Below are positions 1 through 8,452 of a DNA stretch of 64,000 bases, in pieces. Position numbers and translations under genes: made by a program. Every line of letters begins with the position of its first letter. Positions within the stretch are counted from its first letter, which is position 1. This DNA is from Verrucomicrobiota bacterium (GTDB lineage: Bacteria > Verrucomicrobiota > Verrucomicrobiia > Limisphaerales > J093). The notes beneath the pieces were generated by a model. That model had not been told where the DNA came from. It made no database searches and saw only the letters and a list, made by a program, of their open reading frames with translations. The stretch lies in assembly GCA_022710935.1 (NCBI GenBank), contig JAKLFY010000018.1, positions 31,551 through 95,550 of the forward strand. Direction: 5' to 3'.

Positions 1-977
1 TCCGCCTTCAGGCGCCCAGAGCGGAGGAGGTTGTCGTCACGGGCCAGTGGCCCGACGGGCGGGTGCCGATGACGAAGGACGCGGAGGGTGTCTGGACCGC
101 CGCGATCGGCCCGATCGACGCCGGGGTGTGGGAATACAGCTTCCAGGTCGACGGGTTGGCGATGATCGACCCTGGGAATCCAGCCATCAAACCGATGCGT
201 CAGCCCCGCACCAGCATTCTGCATCTGCCCGGCGATCCCCCGCTCCTCCACGATTTCAGGGATGTTCCCCACGGCGCGCTGCATCAGCACACGTATGTCT
301 CGAAGACCCTGGGCCGCCCGCGCTCGATGGTCGTCTACACGCCGCCCGGATACGGTCTCGAGCCCGATCGGCGGTACCCGGTCCTCTACCTCCAGCACGG
401 GATGGGAGACAGCGAAGCCACCTGGACGGTCCACGGCAAGGCGCATTGGATCCTCGACAACCTGATCGCTCAAGGCCGCGCCCAACCCATGGCGATCGTG
501 ATGCTCGATGGGCACGCCGCAATCGGAGGCCCGACGGCATTCGGCGGCAACTCGGCCGCCTTCGAGCTCGATCTGATCGACGATGCCATGCCCTTCGTCG
601 AGGCCAACTACCGCGTCGCCGCGGAGGCAACATCCCGCGCGATTGTCGGCCTGAGCATGGGAGGTGAGCAGGCCCTCCGCATCGGGCTCACACACCCCGA
701 TCGTTTCGCCTGGATCGGCGGGTTCAGCGCCGCCACGCCGATGCGCGACGCCGTGAAATCCGCGCTCGACAATGCCGCGTCCATCAATGCGCAACTGAAG
801 CTCCTCTGGATTGCGTGCGGCAGGGACGATTTTCTGCTCAAGCGCAACGAGGACTTCATCGCCGTGCTCAAGGAGAAGGAGATCCGACACGAATGGCTGC
901 TGACCGAAGGGAACCATAGCTGGCCGGTCTGGCGAGGGTACCTGGGCCAGATCGCCTCGCGACTCTTCCAGCCCTAA
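1..977 (+). CDS. CE1-type esterase with N-terminal Ig-like domain (5' end cut by window edge)
   Basis: Probable exported carboxylic-ester hydrolase of the esterase D / feruloyl-esterase (CE1) group, which removes acyl groups from plant polysaccharides. The reading frame is open to the left edge, so the true start and signal peptide lie outside. The first ~70 visible residues read like the early-set (CBM48-like) domain that precedes this esterase family (TGQWPDGRVPM, then YSFQVDGL). The alpha/beta-hydrolase part follows with YVSKTLGRPRSMVVYTPPGY, YPVLYLQHG, the nucleophile elbow GLSMGGEQA (Ser about residue 199 counted from the GTG at 63), a likely acid in ACGRDDF and a catalytic His in EGNHSWPVW. 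The gene stops inside a family-B repeat and converges on the gene at 1042. The exact ester substrate cannot be read from sequence. Confidence 0.85.
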   Translation, partial: RLQAPRAEEVVVTGQWPDGRVPMTKDAEGVWTAAIGPIDAGVWEYSFQVDGLAMIDPGNPAIKPMRQPRTSILHLPGDPPLLHDFRDVPHGALHQHTYVSKTLGRPRSMVVYTPPGYGLEPDRRYPVLYLQHGMGDSEATWTVHGKAHWILDNLIAQGRAQPMAIVMLDGHAAIGGPTAFGGNSAAFELDLIDDAMPFVEANYRVAAEATSRAIVGLSMGGEQALRIGLTHPDRFAWIGGFSAATPMRDAVKSALDNAASINAQLKLLWIACGRDDFLLKRNEDFIAVLKEKEIRHEWLLTEGNHSWPVWRGYLGQIASRLFQP

Positions 978-1045
978 CCCGGAAATCTCACCAGTAGGGC
1001 GGTCCCGGCATTCCTGACGGTCCGTGGGTGAGAAATGCGGGCTAA
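974..1045. repeat. Family B inverted-repeat element, copy 1
   Basis: A 72-bp element with imperfect inverted ends (14 of 19 positions): CTAACCCGGAAATCTCACC on the left and, read on the other strand, TTAGCCCGCATTTCTCACC on the right. It fills the gap between two convergent genes, and each end supplies a stop codon: TAA for the esterase and TAG for the LolA-like gene. Related elements lie at 22814, 24832 and 30434. Probably a REP/MITE-like palindrome that could also act as a bidirectional terminator. Confidence 0.6.
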
Positions 1046-1815
1046 CGATCCTCGATCTCGAGATCGAACTCGATCCGCGTCCGGGCGTCTGTCTCTTCGT
1101 TGCGAATCTCCATCGACTTCAATTGCCAGCGGCCCTGGACCTTCTTGAAGCTGCCGATCGAGAACTCCTTCAGGAGCCGGCGCTCCCGATCGTACCCCTC
1201 GGCACGGAGAATGCCCCGATGCTCGATGTCGATCCACGACAGCACGCGCGCGTAGTTGGTTGAACTCGGGTTTGGATTCAGACTCTCGAGGACTTTGCAG
1301 GATCGTCCCTTGCGCATCTCGCTCCGCACCACCCGCTGCCCCGGCCAATCGAGAAACTCGAGCCCCAAATCTGACAGCCAAAACTCGGACCCCGCGAACG
1401 GAATAGACGCCGCGTCGCCGGTCAAAGTGACCGCATCCGAGGCGCCCACGGCCGTCCCGAGCGCGCGCGAGTGGTCGTAGCGCGTCGGCGCCCCCTCCGC
1501 ACGGGTCACAGTCAGAGTTTCGATCGGCTCCTGGCCGGGCCCCAAGGCCAAATACCGGGTCTGCCAGTACTCGGCGCGGGGCGTGATCTCCAGACGCACG
1601 GGAATCGCCTCCCGCCATTTGCCGTAAGGATCCCGGGTCCGCAGAACGCCGCCGCTGCTGAGCGGCTCTTCCGGGCGTTGACTCCGCAGTTCAGCCGCCA
1701 ACAGCCGGCCCTCGGCCTCCGCGGGCGTCTGTTCCGCGGACAACGCAAGGCCTGGGACGAACGCGATCGCGATCGCGAGAGCCAGGCGAGCCTGGAGGAT
1801 GATACGCGGTTTCAT
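1042..1815 (-). CDS. Exported LolA-like (outer-membrane-lipoprotein-sorting) protein
   Basis: A 257-residue protein with a clear signal peptide (hydrophobic ALAIAIAFVPGLALS, cleavage near ALS-AEQ). The mature part resembles the LolA/LolB-fold 'outer membrane lipoprotein-sorting protein' family common in Verrucomicrobiota: an early YLALGPGQEP strand, a FAGSEFWLSDLGLEFLDW segment, a single RSCKVLES cysteine, and the ending RWQLKSMEIRNEETDARTRI. Members are periplasmic and thought to bind lipid or lipoprotein; no specific role is known. The ATG overlaps the lon stop (ATGA), so it is translationally coupled to lon, suggesting envelope-stress expression. The stop codon lies in repeat B copy 1. Confidence 0.7.
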   Translation of the reverse strand: MKPRIILQARLALAIAIAFVPGLALSAEQTPAEAEGRLLAAELRSQRPEEPLSSGGVLRTRDPYGKWREAIPVRLEITPRAEYWQTRYLALGPGQEPIETLTVTRAEGAPTRYDHSRALGTAVGASDAVTLTGDAASIPFAGSEFWLSDLGLEFLDWPGQRVVRSEMRKGRSCKVLESLNPNPSSTNYARVLSWIDIEHRGILRAEGYDRERRLLKEFSIGSFKKVQGRWQLKSMEIRNEETDARTRIEFDLEIEDR

Positions 1816-4277
1816 GAGGTTCGCCTCCCTTTCCTCCGATTCGATGATGCGCGCGCGTGCCCGTCGGCCAGCGCCGCTTCGAGCGCCCGATCAATCCGAT
1901 CCACAAACTCGACCGCCAGCCGCCGACTCACCTCTTTGGGGATTTCACGCCAGTCCTTCTGGTTCCCTCGGGGCAGGATGACACGCCGGATGCCCGATCG
2001 GGCCGCTGCAAGGACCTTCTCCTTGATGCCTCCCACAGGCAGAACCCGCCCGCGCAGGCTGATCTCACCGGTCATCGCCGTATCCGACCGCACCCGCCGC
2101 TGGTGCAGCAGCGAGGCCAGGGCCACCACCATCGTCAAACCCGCGCTGGGACCGTCCTTGGGTGTGGCGCCGGCGGGGACATGGATGTGCAAGTCGTGCT
2201 TGTCGAACTTGAGACCGGGGGTTTCCGGGCCTGAATTCAGGCTCCGCAAATAGCTCAGAGCCGCCATGGCGCTCTCTTTCATCACCTCGCCCAACGAGCC
2301 GGTCAGCGTCAGTTTGCCGGTCCCCGGCATGCGCGTCGCTTCCACGAAGAGGATCTCGCCACCCACAGGCGTCCAGGCCAGGCCCGTGGCAATCCCGCAA
2401 TCGCGGATCGTCTCGGCCGTCTCGGCCAGAAACTTCAGCGGCCCCAGGTAATCCGACAACGCGTCGGGGCGCACCGAGAGTGGCTTGGCCTTTCCCCCGC
2501 GCCGCGCCAGGCGGCGGGCGGCCTTCCGAGACAGGGCCGCGAGTTCGCGGTCCAACTGGCGCACGCCGGCCTCGCGGGTGTAATCGCGGATGAGGCGGCG
2601 CAGCGTGGCGGACGGCAGGCGGATGTCACGCGGACCCAGGCCGTGCTCGGCCAGTTGACGCGGCAACAGGTGGCGGCGCGCGATGTGGAGTTTCTCCTCC
2701 GCCGTGTAACTGGGCAGTTCGATGACTTCGAGCCGATCCCGCAGGGCGGGGTGAACGGGGTCCAGCCAGTTGGCCGTCGTAATGAACAGAACGCGCGAGA
2801 GATCGAAGGGCAGATCGAGGTAATGATCGACAAACGCCTGGTTCTGCTCCGGATCGAGCACTTCGAGGAGCGCGGACGCGGGATCGCCCCGGAAATCGGC
2901 GCCGACCTTGTCGATCTCGTCGAGCAGCATGACCGGGTTGCGGCTCTCGACACGCCGCAGGCTCTGCAGGATCCGACCCGGCAGGGCGCCGATATAGGTG
3001 CGGCGATGACCGCGGATTTCGGCCTCGTCACGCATTCCCCCGAGGGCAATCCGCACGAACTTGCGCCCGAGGGCATCGGCGACGCTCTTGCCCAGGGAGG
3101 TCTTGCCGACGCCGGGGGGCCCGACCAGGCAGAGGATGGGTCCTTTGAGTTGCTGCCGCAGCTTGAGCACGGCCAGGAACTCGATCAGCCGGTCCTTGAC
3201 TTTGGCCAGGCCATAGTGCTGCGCATCGAGAATGCGCTCCGCCTCGGCCAGATCGAGCTTGTCCGGCGTCGTTTTGGCCCACGGCAGGTTCACGATCCAA
3301 TCGAGGTAGTTGCGTGAGACCGTGTACTCGGCCGCGGCGGGCGGGATCTGGCGCAGCCGTTCGAGTTCTTTCAGCGCGACCTTGTGAGCCTCGGGCGGCA
3401 ATTGGGCGGCCTCGATCTGTTCGCGCAAGGCGGCGGCCTCCGTGTTTCCCTCCTCGCCTTCGCCCAGTTCGCGCTGGATCGCCCGGATTTGCTCGCGCAG
3501 GAAGTAATCGCGCTGGCTCTTCGACATCGAGGTTGTGACCTCTTTTTGGATCTTCGAGCCCAGTTTCAAAACCTCGAGCTCGCGTGTGAGCAGGGGCAGG
3601 ATCCGCTTGAGCCGCTGGTTGACATCCGCCGTCTCGAGCAGTGTCTGGCGTTCTTCGAGTGTGAGATTCAGGTTGGCCGCCATCAGGTCCGCCAGGCGGC
3701 TCGGCGCCTCGGTCTGAAGAGCGGGAATCTTGATCTGCTCGTTGAGCGTCGGCGAGTGCTCGATCACCTCCACGAAATGCTCGCGCGCGCTCCGCGCCAG
3801 GGCCGTCGTCTCGATCGAGTCGTCCGCCATGTCCGGCACATGCTCGTGGCGCGCCCGCAAGTACGGGTCCTGGCAGACGAACTCGAGGAGGCGGATGCGG
3901 CGGAGGCCTTCCACGAGCACACGCGTCGTGTTGTCCGGGAACTTCAACATGCGGAGCACGCGCGCGGCGCAGCCCACGGTCCACAGGTCGTCCGGACCCG
4001 GATTCTCGAGCTCGGCCTTCTTCTGGAGCACCAGTCCCACAAACCGGTCCCCCGCCACCACATCGTCAATCAGGCGCGTGCTCGGGGACGACTCGACGAC
4101 CAGCGGAACCACCATCCCCGGGAACACGACGATGTCCGAAAGCCCGAGGATCGGCAGGACCTCGGGCAATGCCCGCCCTGCGGCGCGCGGGTTGGGCAAA
4201 TCCGCGGGAGTCCCGGTCTGATTCGAGATACTGATCGATTCGGTGTCGGCGGAGTGCATCCCCAGTTCAGTCTCCAC
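1812..4277 (-). CDS. lon: ATP-dependent protease Lon
   Basis: An 821-residue LonA-type cytoplasmic AAA+ protease that degrades damaged and regulatory proteins. The N-terminal substrate-binding domain (about 40-240) begins LPILGLSDIVVFPGM. The coiled coil carries QRDYFLREQIRAIQRELGE. Walker A is GPPGVGKTS (about 386), Walker B is VMLLDEIDKV, and the proteolytic domain holds the catalytic Ser in KDGPSAGLTM (about 711) and the catalytic Lys in GGIKEKVLAA (about 752). Length is normal for the family. A small heat-shock protein gene lies 43 bp upstream and a LolA-like gene overlaps downstream, so this is probably a protein-quality-control operon. The annotated ATG gives an N-terminal tail slightly longer than usual. 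Confidence 0.97.
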   Translation of the reverse strand: METELGMHSADTESISISNQTGTPADLPNPRAAGRALPEVLPILGLSDIVVFPGMVVPLVVESSPSTRLIDDVVAGDRFVGLVLQKKAELENPGPDDLWTVGCAARVLRMLKFPDNTTRVLVEGLRRIRLLEFVCQDPYLRARHEHVPDMADDSIETTALARSAREHFVEVIEHSPTLNEQIKIPALQTEAPSRLADLMAANLNLTLEERQTLLETADVNQRLKRILPLLTRELEVLKLGSKIQKEVTTSMSKSQRDYFLREQIRAIQRELGEGEEGNTEAAALREQIEAAQLPPEAHKVALKELERLRQIPPAAAEYTVSRNYLDWIVNLPWAKTTPDKLDLAEAERILDAQHYGLAKVKDRLIEFLAVLKLRQQLKGPILCLVGPPGVGKTSLGKSVADALGRKFVRIALGGMRDEAEIRGHRRTYIGALPGRILQSLRRVESRNPVMLLDEIDKVGADFRGDPASALLEVLDPEQNQAFVDHYLDLPFDLSRVLFITTANWLDPVHPALRDRLEVIELPSYTAEEKLHIARRHLLPRQLAEHGLGPRDIRLPSATLRRLIRDYTREAGVRQLDRELAALSRKAARRLARRGGKAKPLSVRPDALSDYLGPLKFLAETAETIRDCGIATGLAWTPVGGEILFVEATRMPGTGKLTLTGSLGEVMKESAMAALSYLRSLNSGPETPGLKFDKHDLHIHVPAGATPKDGPSAGLTMVVALASLLHQRRVRSDTAMTGEISLRGRVLPVGGIKEKVLAAARSGIRRVILPRGNQKDWREIPKEVSRRLAVEFVDRIDRALEAALADGHARASSNRRKGRRTS

Positions 4278-4320
4278 AGGCGATTAGATGCACCCGCCTC
4301 GAAGAAGCTTCACGGAAAAG

Positions 4321-4743
4321 TCAAAAACCGTCGTCGGTGTCGATCGGGACACTGAACGTCTGGGCTGCAGCGGGCGAGGACAGGGGAACGTCCACCCGCA
4401 GGAAGCCGTTCTGATAGGCCGCCTTGGCGCTGCTCGGGTCATAACCGGGAGGCAGATCGATCACGCTCTCGAATGGCCCGTAGTTGATCTCCATCAGCAC
4501 AAACTTGCACCGGCCCTCCCGACACGCGTCCCGCCGCAAACCGCAAATCCGCAACCGGTTGCCCTCGACGGTCAGTTCGAGATCTTCCCGCCTCATCCCC
4601 GCCAGCTCGACTTTGATCACCAACCCGGCGTCAGTCAGGTAGACGTCCGTATTCGGAGTCCATGCCGCCTCGGAAGCCGCTTCCGTGCGAAGCTGGGGCC
4701 GTTTGGCAAACTGAAATGTTGCCGAAATCTTGTTCAAGGCCAT
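4321..4743 (-). CDS. Small heat-shock protein, Hsp20 / alpha-crystallin family
   Basis: A 140-residue ATP-independent holdase chaperone. The alpha-crystallin domain runs from about residue 28 (TPNTDVYLTDAGLVIKVELA) through AGMRREDLELTVEGNRLRI to the conserved NGFLRVDVPL near the C-terminus. The short N-terminal arm and the lack of a clear IxI tail are within family variation. It is the first gene of the apparent hsp20-lon-LolA-like run, with 43 bp to lon, consistent with shared heat or misfolding control. No CIRCE-type operator was recognised upstream. Confidence 0.9.
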   Translation of the reverse strand: MALNKISATFQFAKRPQLRTEAASEAAWTPNTDVYLTDAGLVIKVELAGMRREDLELTVEGNRLRICGLRRDACREGRCKFVLMEINYGPFESVIDLPPGYDPSSAKAAYQNGFLRVDVPLSSPAAAQTFSVPIDTDDGF

Positions 4744-4757
4744 TGATGCCCGTGAAG

Positions 4758-4946
4758 CTAATGCACCTCCGCCCGCCTTTCAAGCGTCGGCTTGCGACGC
4801 TCGCCTTTCCGGCCCGCCGCGCAGTCGCACCTCGCGCAGACGCCCACGCCCGCGCCGAGCCGAGCCCGCCGCCTCAGCCAACCCCTCACCATCAGCCCCG
4901 CGGTCAACACAACGATCCCCAGCGCCGCGATCTGCTGTCCATCCAT
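4758..4946 (-). CDS. Small single-span membrane protein with C-terminal cysteines
   Basis: A 62-residue protein with one N-terminal transmembrane helix (IAALGIVVLTAGLMVRGW), a basic stretch, and a CARCDC cysteine motif (about residues 37-42). This layout resembles the FeoB-associated Cys-rich membrane proteins (virus-attachment p12-like), which accompany iron transport. No feoB is present here, so the link is only by architecture. It lies 14 bp upstream of hsp20 on the same strand and 71 bp downstream of nnr. It could also be an unrelated short membrane peptide. Confidence 0.45.
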   Translation of the reverse strand: MDGQQIAALGIVVLTAGLMVRGWLRRRARLGAGVGVCARCDCAAGRKGERRKPTLERRAEVH

Positions 4947-5017
4947 GCGCCCAGCTTATCGCTTTCTGCCGCGACCGCAACTCAGAGGCCACCAACACTC
5001 GGACGCCCCTCCCGATC

Positions 5018-6430
5018 TCAGCCCCGACCGCCCAGGTGCGCGGCAAGATCCTCGATCGTCCAGTTGGGATGGACTTCCGACAACCGATCCGCCGCCGCGC
5101 CGTGCTGCCAGACGGCGTAGCGCGCCGCCAACGCCGGGTCGCCCGCGAGCGCCGGTTGCGCCAGCAAGCCCGCCAGGTAGCCCGCCAACAAGTCGCCGCT
5201 CCCGCCTTGAGCCAGCCCGGGATTCCCCGTCGAGTTCACAAAGACAGGTCCGCGGTCGCGTCCGACAACCGTCTGGTGCCCCTTCAACACCACCCAACAC
5301 CCGCCGTACCGCCGCGACAATGCGCGCAGGGCCGCCATCCGATCCCGCTGCACCTCCGCCACGCTCGAACCGAGCATCCGGGCCGCCTCGCCCGGATGTG
5401 GCGTGACGACGCGCGCCGCCCGGATGGCTGTGGACTTCGCCGGGAGCCAATCCAGCGCGCTGGCGTCCACAATCACCGGATCGTCGGCATCCTGCCACAG
5501 CTCGAGCACGGTATGGCGCAGGTCGCCCGGCACATCTCGATCCGCCAAACCCGGCCCGCACAAAAAGGCGCTCACCCCATTGGGCCAGCGGACATCGGAG
5601 CGCCACGGGTGGACCATGACGGCCTGCAACTGGCTCGCCACCGGCGCGTACACGGGCGGGGCTGTGTAGAGCGAGATCAAGCCCGGACCGGCCCGCTGCG
5701 CCCCGCGCGCCGCCAGCACGGCGGCGCCGTGATACCCGAGGCTGCCTGCCACGATCGCAAGATGTCCGAAGCTCCCCTTGTGAGCGGCGGCAAGCCGGGC
5801 TGGAGGATAACCGGCAAAGTCGCTTCCGGGCGTCCACTGCAAATCCGACTCGCAGGGACACGGGACCAGGCCGATATCGGATTCGAGTTCGAGCCGCCCG
5901 ACCGCCGCCCATGCCCCCGCGCGAAGCAAGCCGACCTTGGGCGCGCCCAGGGTGAGCGTCACCGCGGCCTCCACCGCCGCCCCGAGCGCTTCCCCCGTGT
6001 CGGCATCGATCCCGGACGGGACATCGACCGACAGCACCCGCACCCGGGCCGCGTTGAGCGCCGCAATGAACTCGATCCACGCCGAATCCAGCGGGCGGTT
6101 CAACCCGATGCCGAACAGGCCGTCGATGACCAGCCCGGGGCCTTGGCCCAAGGCGGCGACCAATGCGGTCCGGCTGGCGGCGGGATCCCGAATCGACAGG
6201 ACGTCGACGCGCCGCCCGCCCAGGTGCGGCTCGGCGCACCGCGCGTCGTCGCCATTGTGCCCGCGTCCCGCAAGGATCAGGATCAAGTCGCCCTCCCGGG
6301 TCAGGCTGAGAGCGCGCCGCGCCAGGCATTCGCCGACGCGCCGGATCACGGCGTCGGGGGTCTGTCCCGCGGCCCACGTCGCCTGTTCCCATTCCCGCAT
6401 CTGGCTGATCGTGACAACGGGGATTGGCAT
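5018..6430 (-). CDS. nnr: Bifunctional NAD(P)HX epimerase / ADP-dependent dehydratase
   Basis: A cytoplasmic metabolite-repair enzyme that restores hydrated NAD(P)H. The N-terminal YjeF_N epimerase domain shows AGRGHNGDDA, VIDGLFGIGLNRPL and SVDVPSGIDADTGE. The C-terminal ADP-dependent dehydratase (YjeF_C/CARKD) domain has FGHLAIVAGSLGYHGAA, RVVTPHPGEAARML and the nucleotide loop NPGLAQGGSGDLLAGYLAGL. An in-frame ATG 13 codons upstream exists, but the ATG at 6430 (MPIPVVTISQMREWE) fits the family start; the extra codons run towards a tandem-repeat region. The E. coli homologue has the same fused order. Confidence 0.93.
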   Translation of the reverse strand: MPIPVVTISQMREWEQATWAAGQTPDAVIRRVGECLARRALSLTREGDLILILAGRGHNGDDARCAEPHLGGRRVDVLSIRDPAASRTALVAALGQGPGLVIDGLFGIGLNRPLDSAWIEFIAALNAARVRVLSVDVPSGIDADTGEALGAAVEAAVTLTLGAPKVGLLRAGAWAAVGRLELESDIGLVPCPCESDLQWTPGSDFAGYPPARLAAAHKGSFGHLAIVAGSLGYHGAAVLAARGAQRAGPGLISLYTAPPVYAPVASQLQAVMVHPWRSDVRWPNGVSAFLCGPGLADRDVPGDLRHTVLELWQDADDPVIVDASALDWLPAKSTAIRAARVVTPHPGEAARMLGSSVAEVQRDRMAALRALSRRYGGCWVVLKGHQTVVGRDRGPVFVNSTGNPGLAQGGSGDLLAGYLAGLLAQPALAGDPALAARYAVWQHGAAADRLSEVHPNWTIEDLAAHLGGRG

Positions 6431-6525
6431 TGGTCCAAATCTGATAGTCCCCCCCATCTGAAATCTCAAATCTCAAATCTCAAATCTCAAATCTAACGGG
6501 GATTGGTCTAAATCTGGTAATCCCC
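6419..6525. repeat. Heptamer tandem repeat between two near-identical gene-end copies
   Basis: Six 7-bp units (consensus ATCTCAA) occupy 6456-6497. They are flanked by two similar segments, GGGGATTGG at 6419 and again at 6498, each followed by an AAATCTG/GGTAA-like stretch. The block separates the nnr start from the cysE stop. It looks like slippage or duplication at the gene boundary; no function is evident. Confidence 0.65.
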
Positions 6526-7452
6526 TCCAGGCGCCAGGTCCGACTTCGCCAGCACGCGGACTCGGACGTCTTCGCTGAGCACAAGCGAGCCGGGCGGCAC
6601 GCTTTGGGTGAGGAAGACGTTGGCGCCGATGGTGCTGCCGGCCCCCACCACCGTGTCGCCCCCCATGATGGTCGCCCCGGCGTAAACAGTCACCCGATCC
6701 TCGATGGTCGGATGCCGTTTGTGTCCGCGCAAAGCCTGGCCGCCCGCGAGCGAACGGGCCACCAGGCCGACGCCCTGATACAACTTCACGTTGCGCCCGA
6801 TCTCCGAGGTCTCGCCCACGACCGTGCCGGTGCAATGGTCCACAAAAAAGTGACTGCCGATCCGCGCACCCGGGTGCAGATCCAACCCCGTGCGCGCATG
6901 CGCCCACTCGGTCATGATGCGCGGAATCAGGGGCACCCGGCGCCGATACAACTCATGGGCGAGCCGCTGGACAGCGATCGCCTCGATAAACGGGTACGCC
7001 ACGATGACCTCTTCCTCGCTCAGCGCGGCCGGATCGCCCTGGTAAGCCGCCTCGACATCCGTCTGGAGCACCTCGCGCACCCGCGGCAGGCAACGGAGGA
7101 ACTCGACCGTCAGTTCCGACGCCAGACCCCCCAGATCTCCGCGCTCACGATCCGCCGGCGGCGCGTATTCGAGGCTCTTGCGCAACTCGTCCGCCAGCCG
7201 CCGCTGCACCGATCCCATCAGCGCGTCCGTCTGCGTCCGCACCTGCGACGAGTGGACGATCCGCTCGTCGAAGTACCCCGGAAACAGCAGGCGCAACAGA
7301 TCGACCGTGATCACTGCAATCGCCCGTTTCGACGGCAGGTTCTCGCCGTCCAAGTGGTTGATTCCGCCAAACTGCGCGTACGATGCGATCAGGTCCTCGG
7401 TTAACGTGGAAATCGGCCCGTTCACCACCCGAGTATTCAGCACCTGAACCAT
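6508..7452 (-). CDS. cysE: Serine O-acetyltransferase (EpsC/CysE type)
   Basis: Transfers acetyl from acetyl-CoA to L-serine, the first step of cysteine synthesis; cytoplasmic. The C-terminal left-handed beta-helix carries the serine acetyltransferase signature: GLDLHPGARIGSHFFVDHCT, then GETSEIGRNVKLYQGVGL, RHPTIEDRVTVYAGATI and GAGSTIGANVFL. The alpha-helical N-terminal part (about 200 residues) is longer than in E. coli CysE, as in the EpsC-like SATs of many PVC bacteria. The ATG at 7452 (MVQVLNTRVV) was chosen over one 41 codons upstream, because that extension translates an 8-bp tandem repeat and family-A repeat DNA. Confidence 0.9.
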   Translation of the reverse strand: MVQVLNTRVVNGPISTLTEDLIASYAQFGGINHLDGENLPSKRAIAVITVDLLRLLFPGYFDERIVHSSQVRTQTDALMGSVQRRLADELRKSLEYAPPADRERGDLGGLASELTVEFLRCLPRVREVLQTDVEAAYQGDPAALSEEEVIVAYPFIEAIAVQRLAHELYRRRVPLIPRIMTEWAHARTGLDLHPGARIGSHFFVDHCTGTVVGETSEIGRNVKLYQGVGLVARSLAGGQALRGHKRHPTIEDRVTVYAGATIMGGDTVVGAGSTIGANVFLTQSVPPGSLVLSEDVRVRVLAKSDLAPGGDYQI

Positions 7453-7480
7453 GAACGCAAGCCGCCCGCCCCCGACACCG

Positions 7481-7528
7481 CGCACTGCCGCACTGCCGCA
7501 CTGTCGCACTGCCGCGGTGCTGCAGTGC
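7481..7528. repeat. Octamer tandem repeat (CGCACTGC units)
   Basis: About five imperfect head-to-tail copies of CGCACTGC lie just upstream of the cysE start and run into repeat A copy 1. This is probably slippage DNA; it could place variable spacing between the cysE promoter and start. Confidence 0.6.
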
Positions 7529-7660
7529 GTCTGGAGGTTGTCGGCGGGAATCGAGTTTGCGCCGCGTGGGGGCAACGCGGCCTACAGCGGGAGTCTCCAT
7601 CCGTTGTAGGCCCGGTGCCCTCACCGGGCGACAGAACACCAACAACAACCAGATGCACCG
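7525..7660. repeat. Family A REPIN-like element, copy 1 (full)
   Basis: About 135 bp. It starts GTGCGTCTGGAGGTTGTCGG and ends CAACAACAACCAGATGCACC, which are inverted with respect to each other. Inside are two GC-rich hairpins, one built on GCCGCGTGGGGGCAACGCGGC and one on GCCCGGTGCCCTCACCGGGC, each beside a GTAGGCC/GGCCTAC tag. Full copies recur at 55352 and 57715, with half or short copies at 17948, 30530, 31552 and 39047. Confidence 0.75.
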
Positions 7661-7731
7661 GCGCTGCTGTCCGACTCGAAATCCGCGTTGACGACCGCAC
7701 TGGTTCTCTTCTAAAGTGCCGGTCCCAGTGC

Positions 7732-7808
7732 GGGGGCGTAGCTCAATTGGTTAGAGCGCTGCCCTGTCACGGCAGAGGTTACGGGTTCGAGCCCCGCCGC
7801 TCCCGCCA
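7732..7808 (+). tRNA. tRNA-Asp (GTC anticodon)
   Basis: A 77-nt cloverleaf with encoded CCA. Acceptor GGGGGCG pairs with CGCTCCC; discriminator G73 is usual for tRNA-Asp. The anticodon loop reads CTGTCAC (anticodon GTC) within the CTGCC/GGCAG stem, and the T loop is TTCGAGC. The outermost T-stem pair is an A-C mismatch. It is directly followed by an integrase remnant. Confidence 0.96.
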
Positions 7809-7868
7809 TTGTTCTGTTGGTGTTTTCGAGATTCTCTTTGTTTTCCTGACAGAGGCCTGACAGCTTGG

Positions 7869-8165
7869 CCGAAGCGAAAGCCGAAGTTCCCCTTCACGGT
7901 CAAAAGGGGTCACACCGTCGTCAAAACCTACCGCACGCCTTCCAAGGGGCGTCAGGCTTGCACCGTCGTTTACTATCTCGGCCGGCAACGGCAGCGGAAA
8001 ATGTTCGCGGATTGGGATGAAGCGGTCACCGAGGCCGAGACCGCCGCCAACAAACTCTCGACCGGGGCAATGGACGTGCTGACGCTTCGCAATGAGGACC
8101 GCCTTGGCTACGTGCGTGTCCTGGAAGCCCTGAAGCCCACCGGGGTGGGGTTGGAATTGGCGGTC
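7869..8165 (+). pseudogene. Tyrosine-recombinase (phage integrase) N-terminal remnant beside tRNA-Asp
   Basis: About 99 codons resembling the N-terminal, arm/core-binding region of integrases found in Verrucomicrobiota and Planctomycetes: VKTYRTPSKGRQACTVVYYL, then FADWDEAVTEAETAANKLS and LRNEDRLGYVRVLEALKPTG. The frame stays open past 8165 but the residues no longer look like an integrase. The catalytic core (R, HxxR, Y) is absent. Its position 60 bp after the tRNA 3' end is the classic place for an integrated element, so it probably marks a decayed one. No second copy of the tRNA 3' end was noticed in the window. Confidence 0.6.
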
Positions 8166-8452
8166 CAGGCAGACGGAGCGGTGGCGAGGGCTGCCGCGAG
8201 GGGAAACAGGGCCAAGAGAGTCTTCATGATGGGAGGGAACATGGCTGGTCGAGGCGCGGATTCAAGTCGTGCCATCATTGTGGTGATTTGTGACCGCGCA
8301 AGCCTTGGAGTTGCCCTAGCCCAGCCTCTGGCGGGGGAGGTTGCCGGGTTGGTTCAGGCCCAACCTCGCCTGTTGTCCCGGGACAGACGACACACGGGGG
8401 AAAGTCCTTGTGGGGGGCTCTTGTCGCATGGTACGAGAGGCAAGCATTCGTC

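Noticed and set aside
4730..6496. 588-codon plus-strand open frame opposite nnr
   Set aside because: Low-complexity Arg/Pro/Ala sequence antisense to a clear two-domain enzyme.
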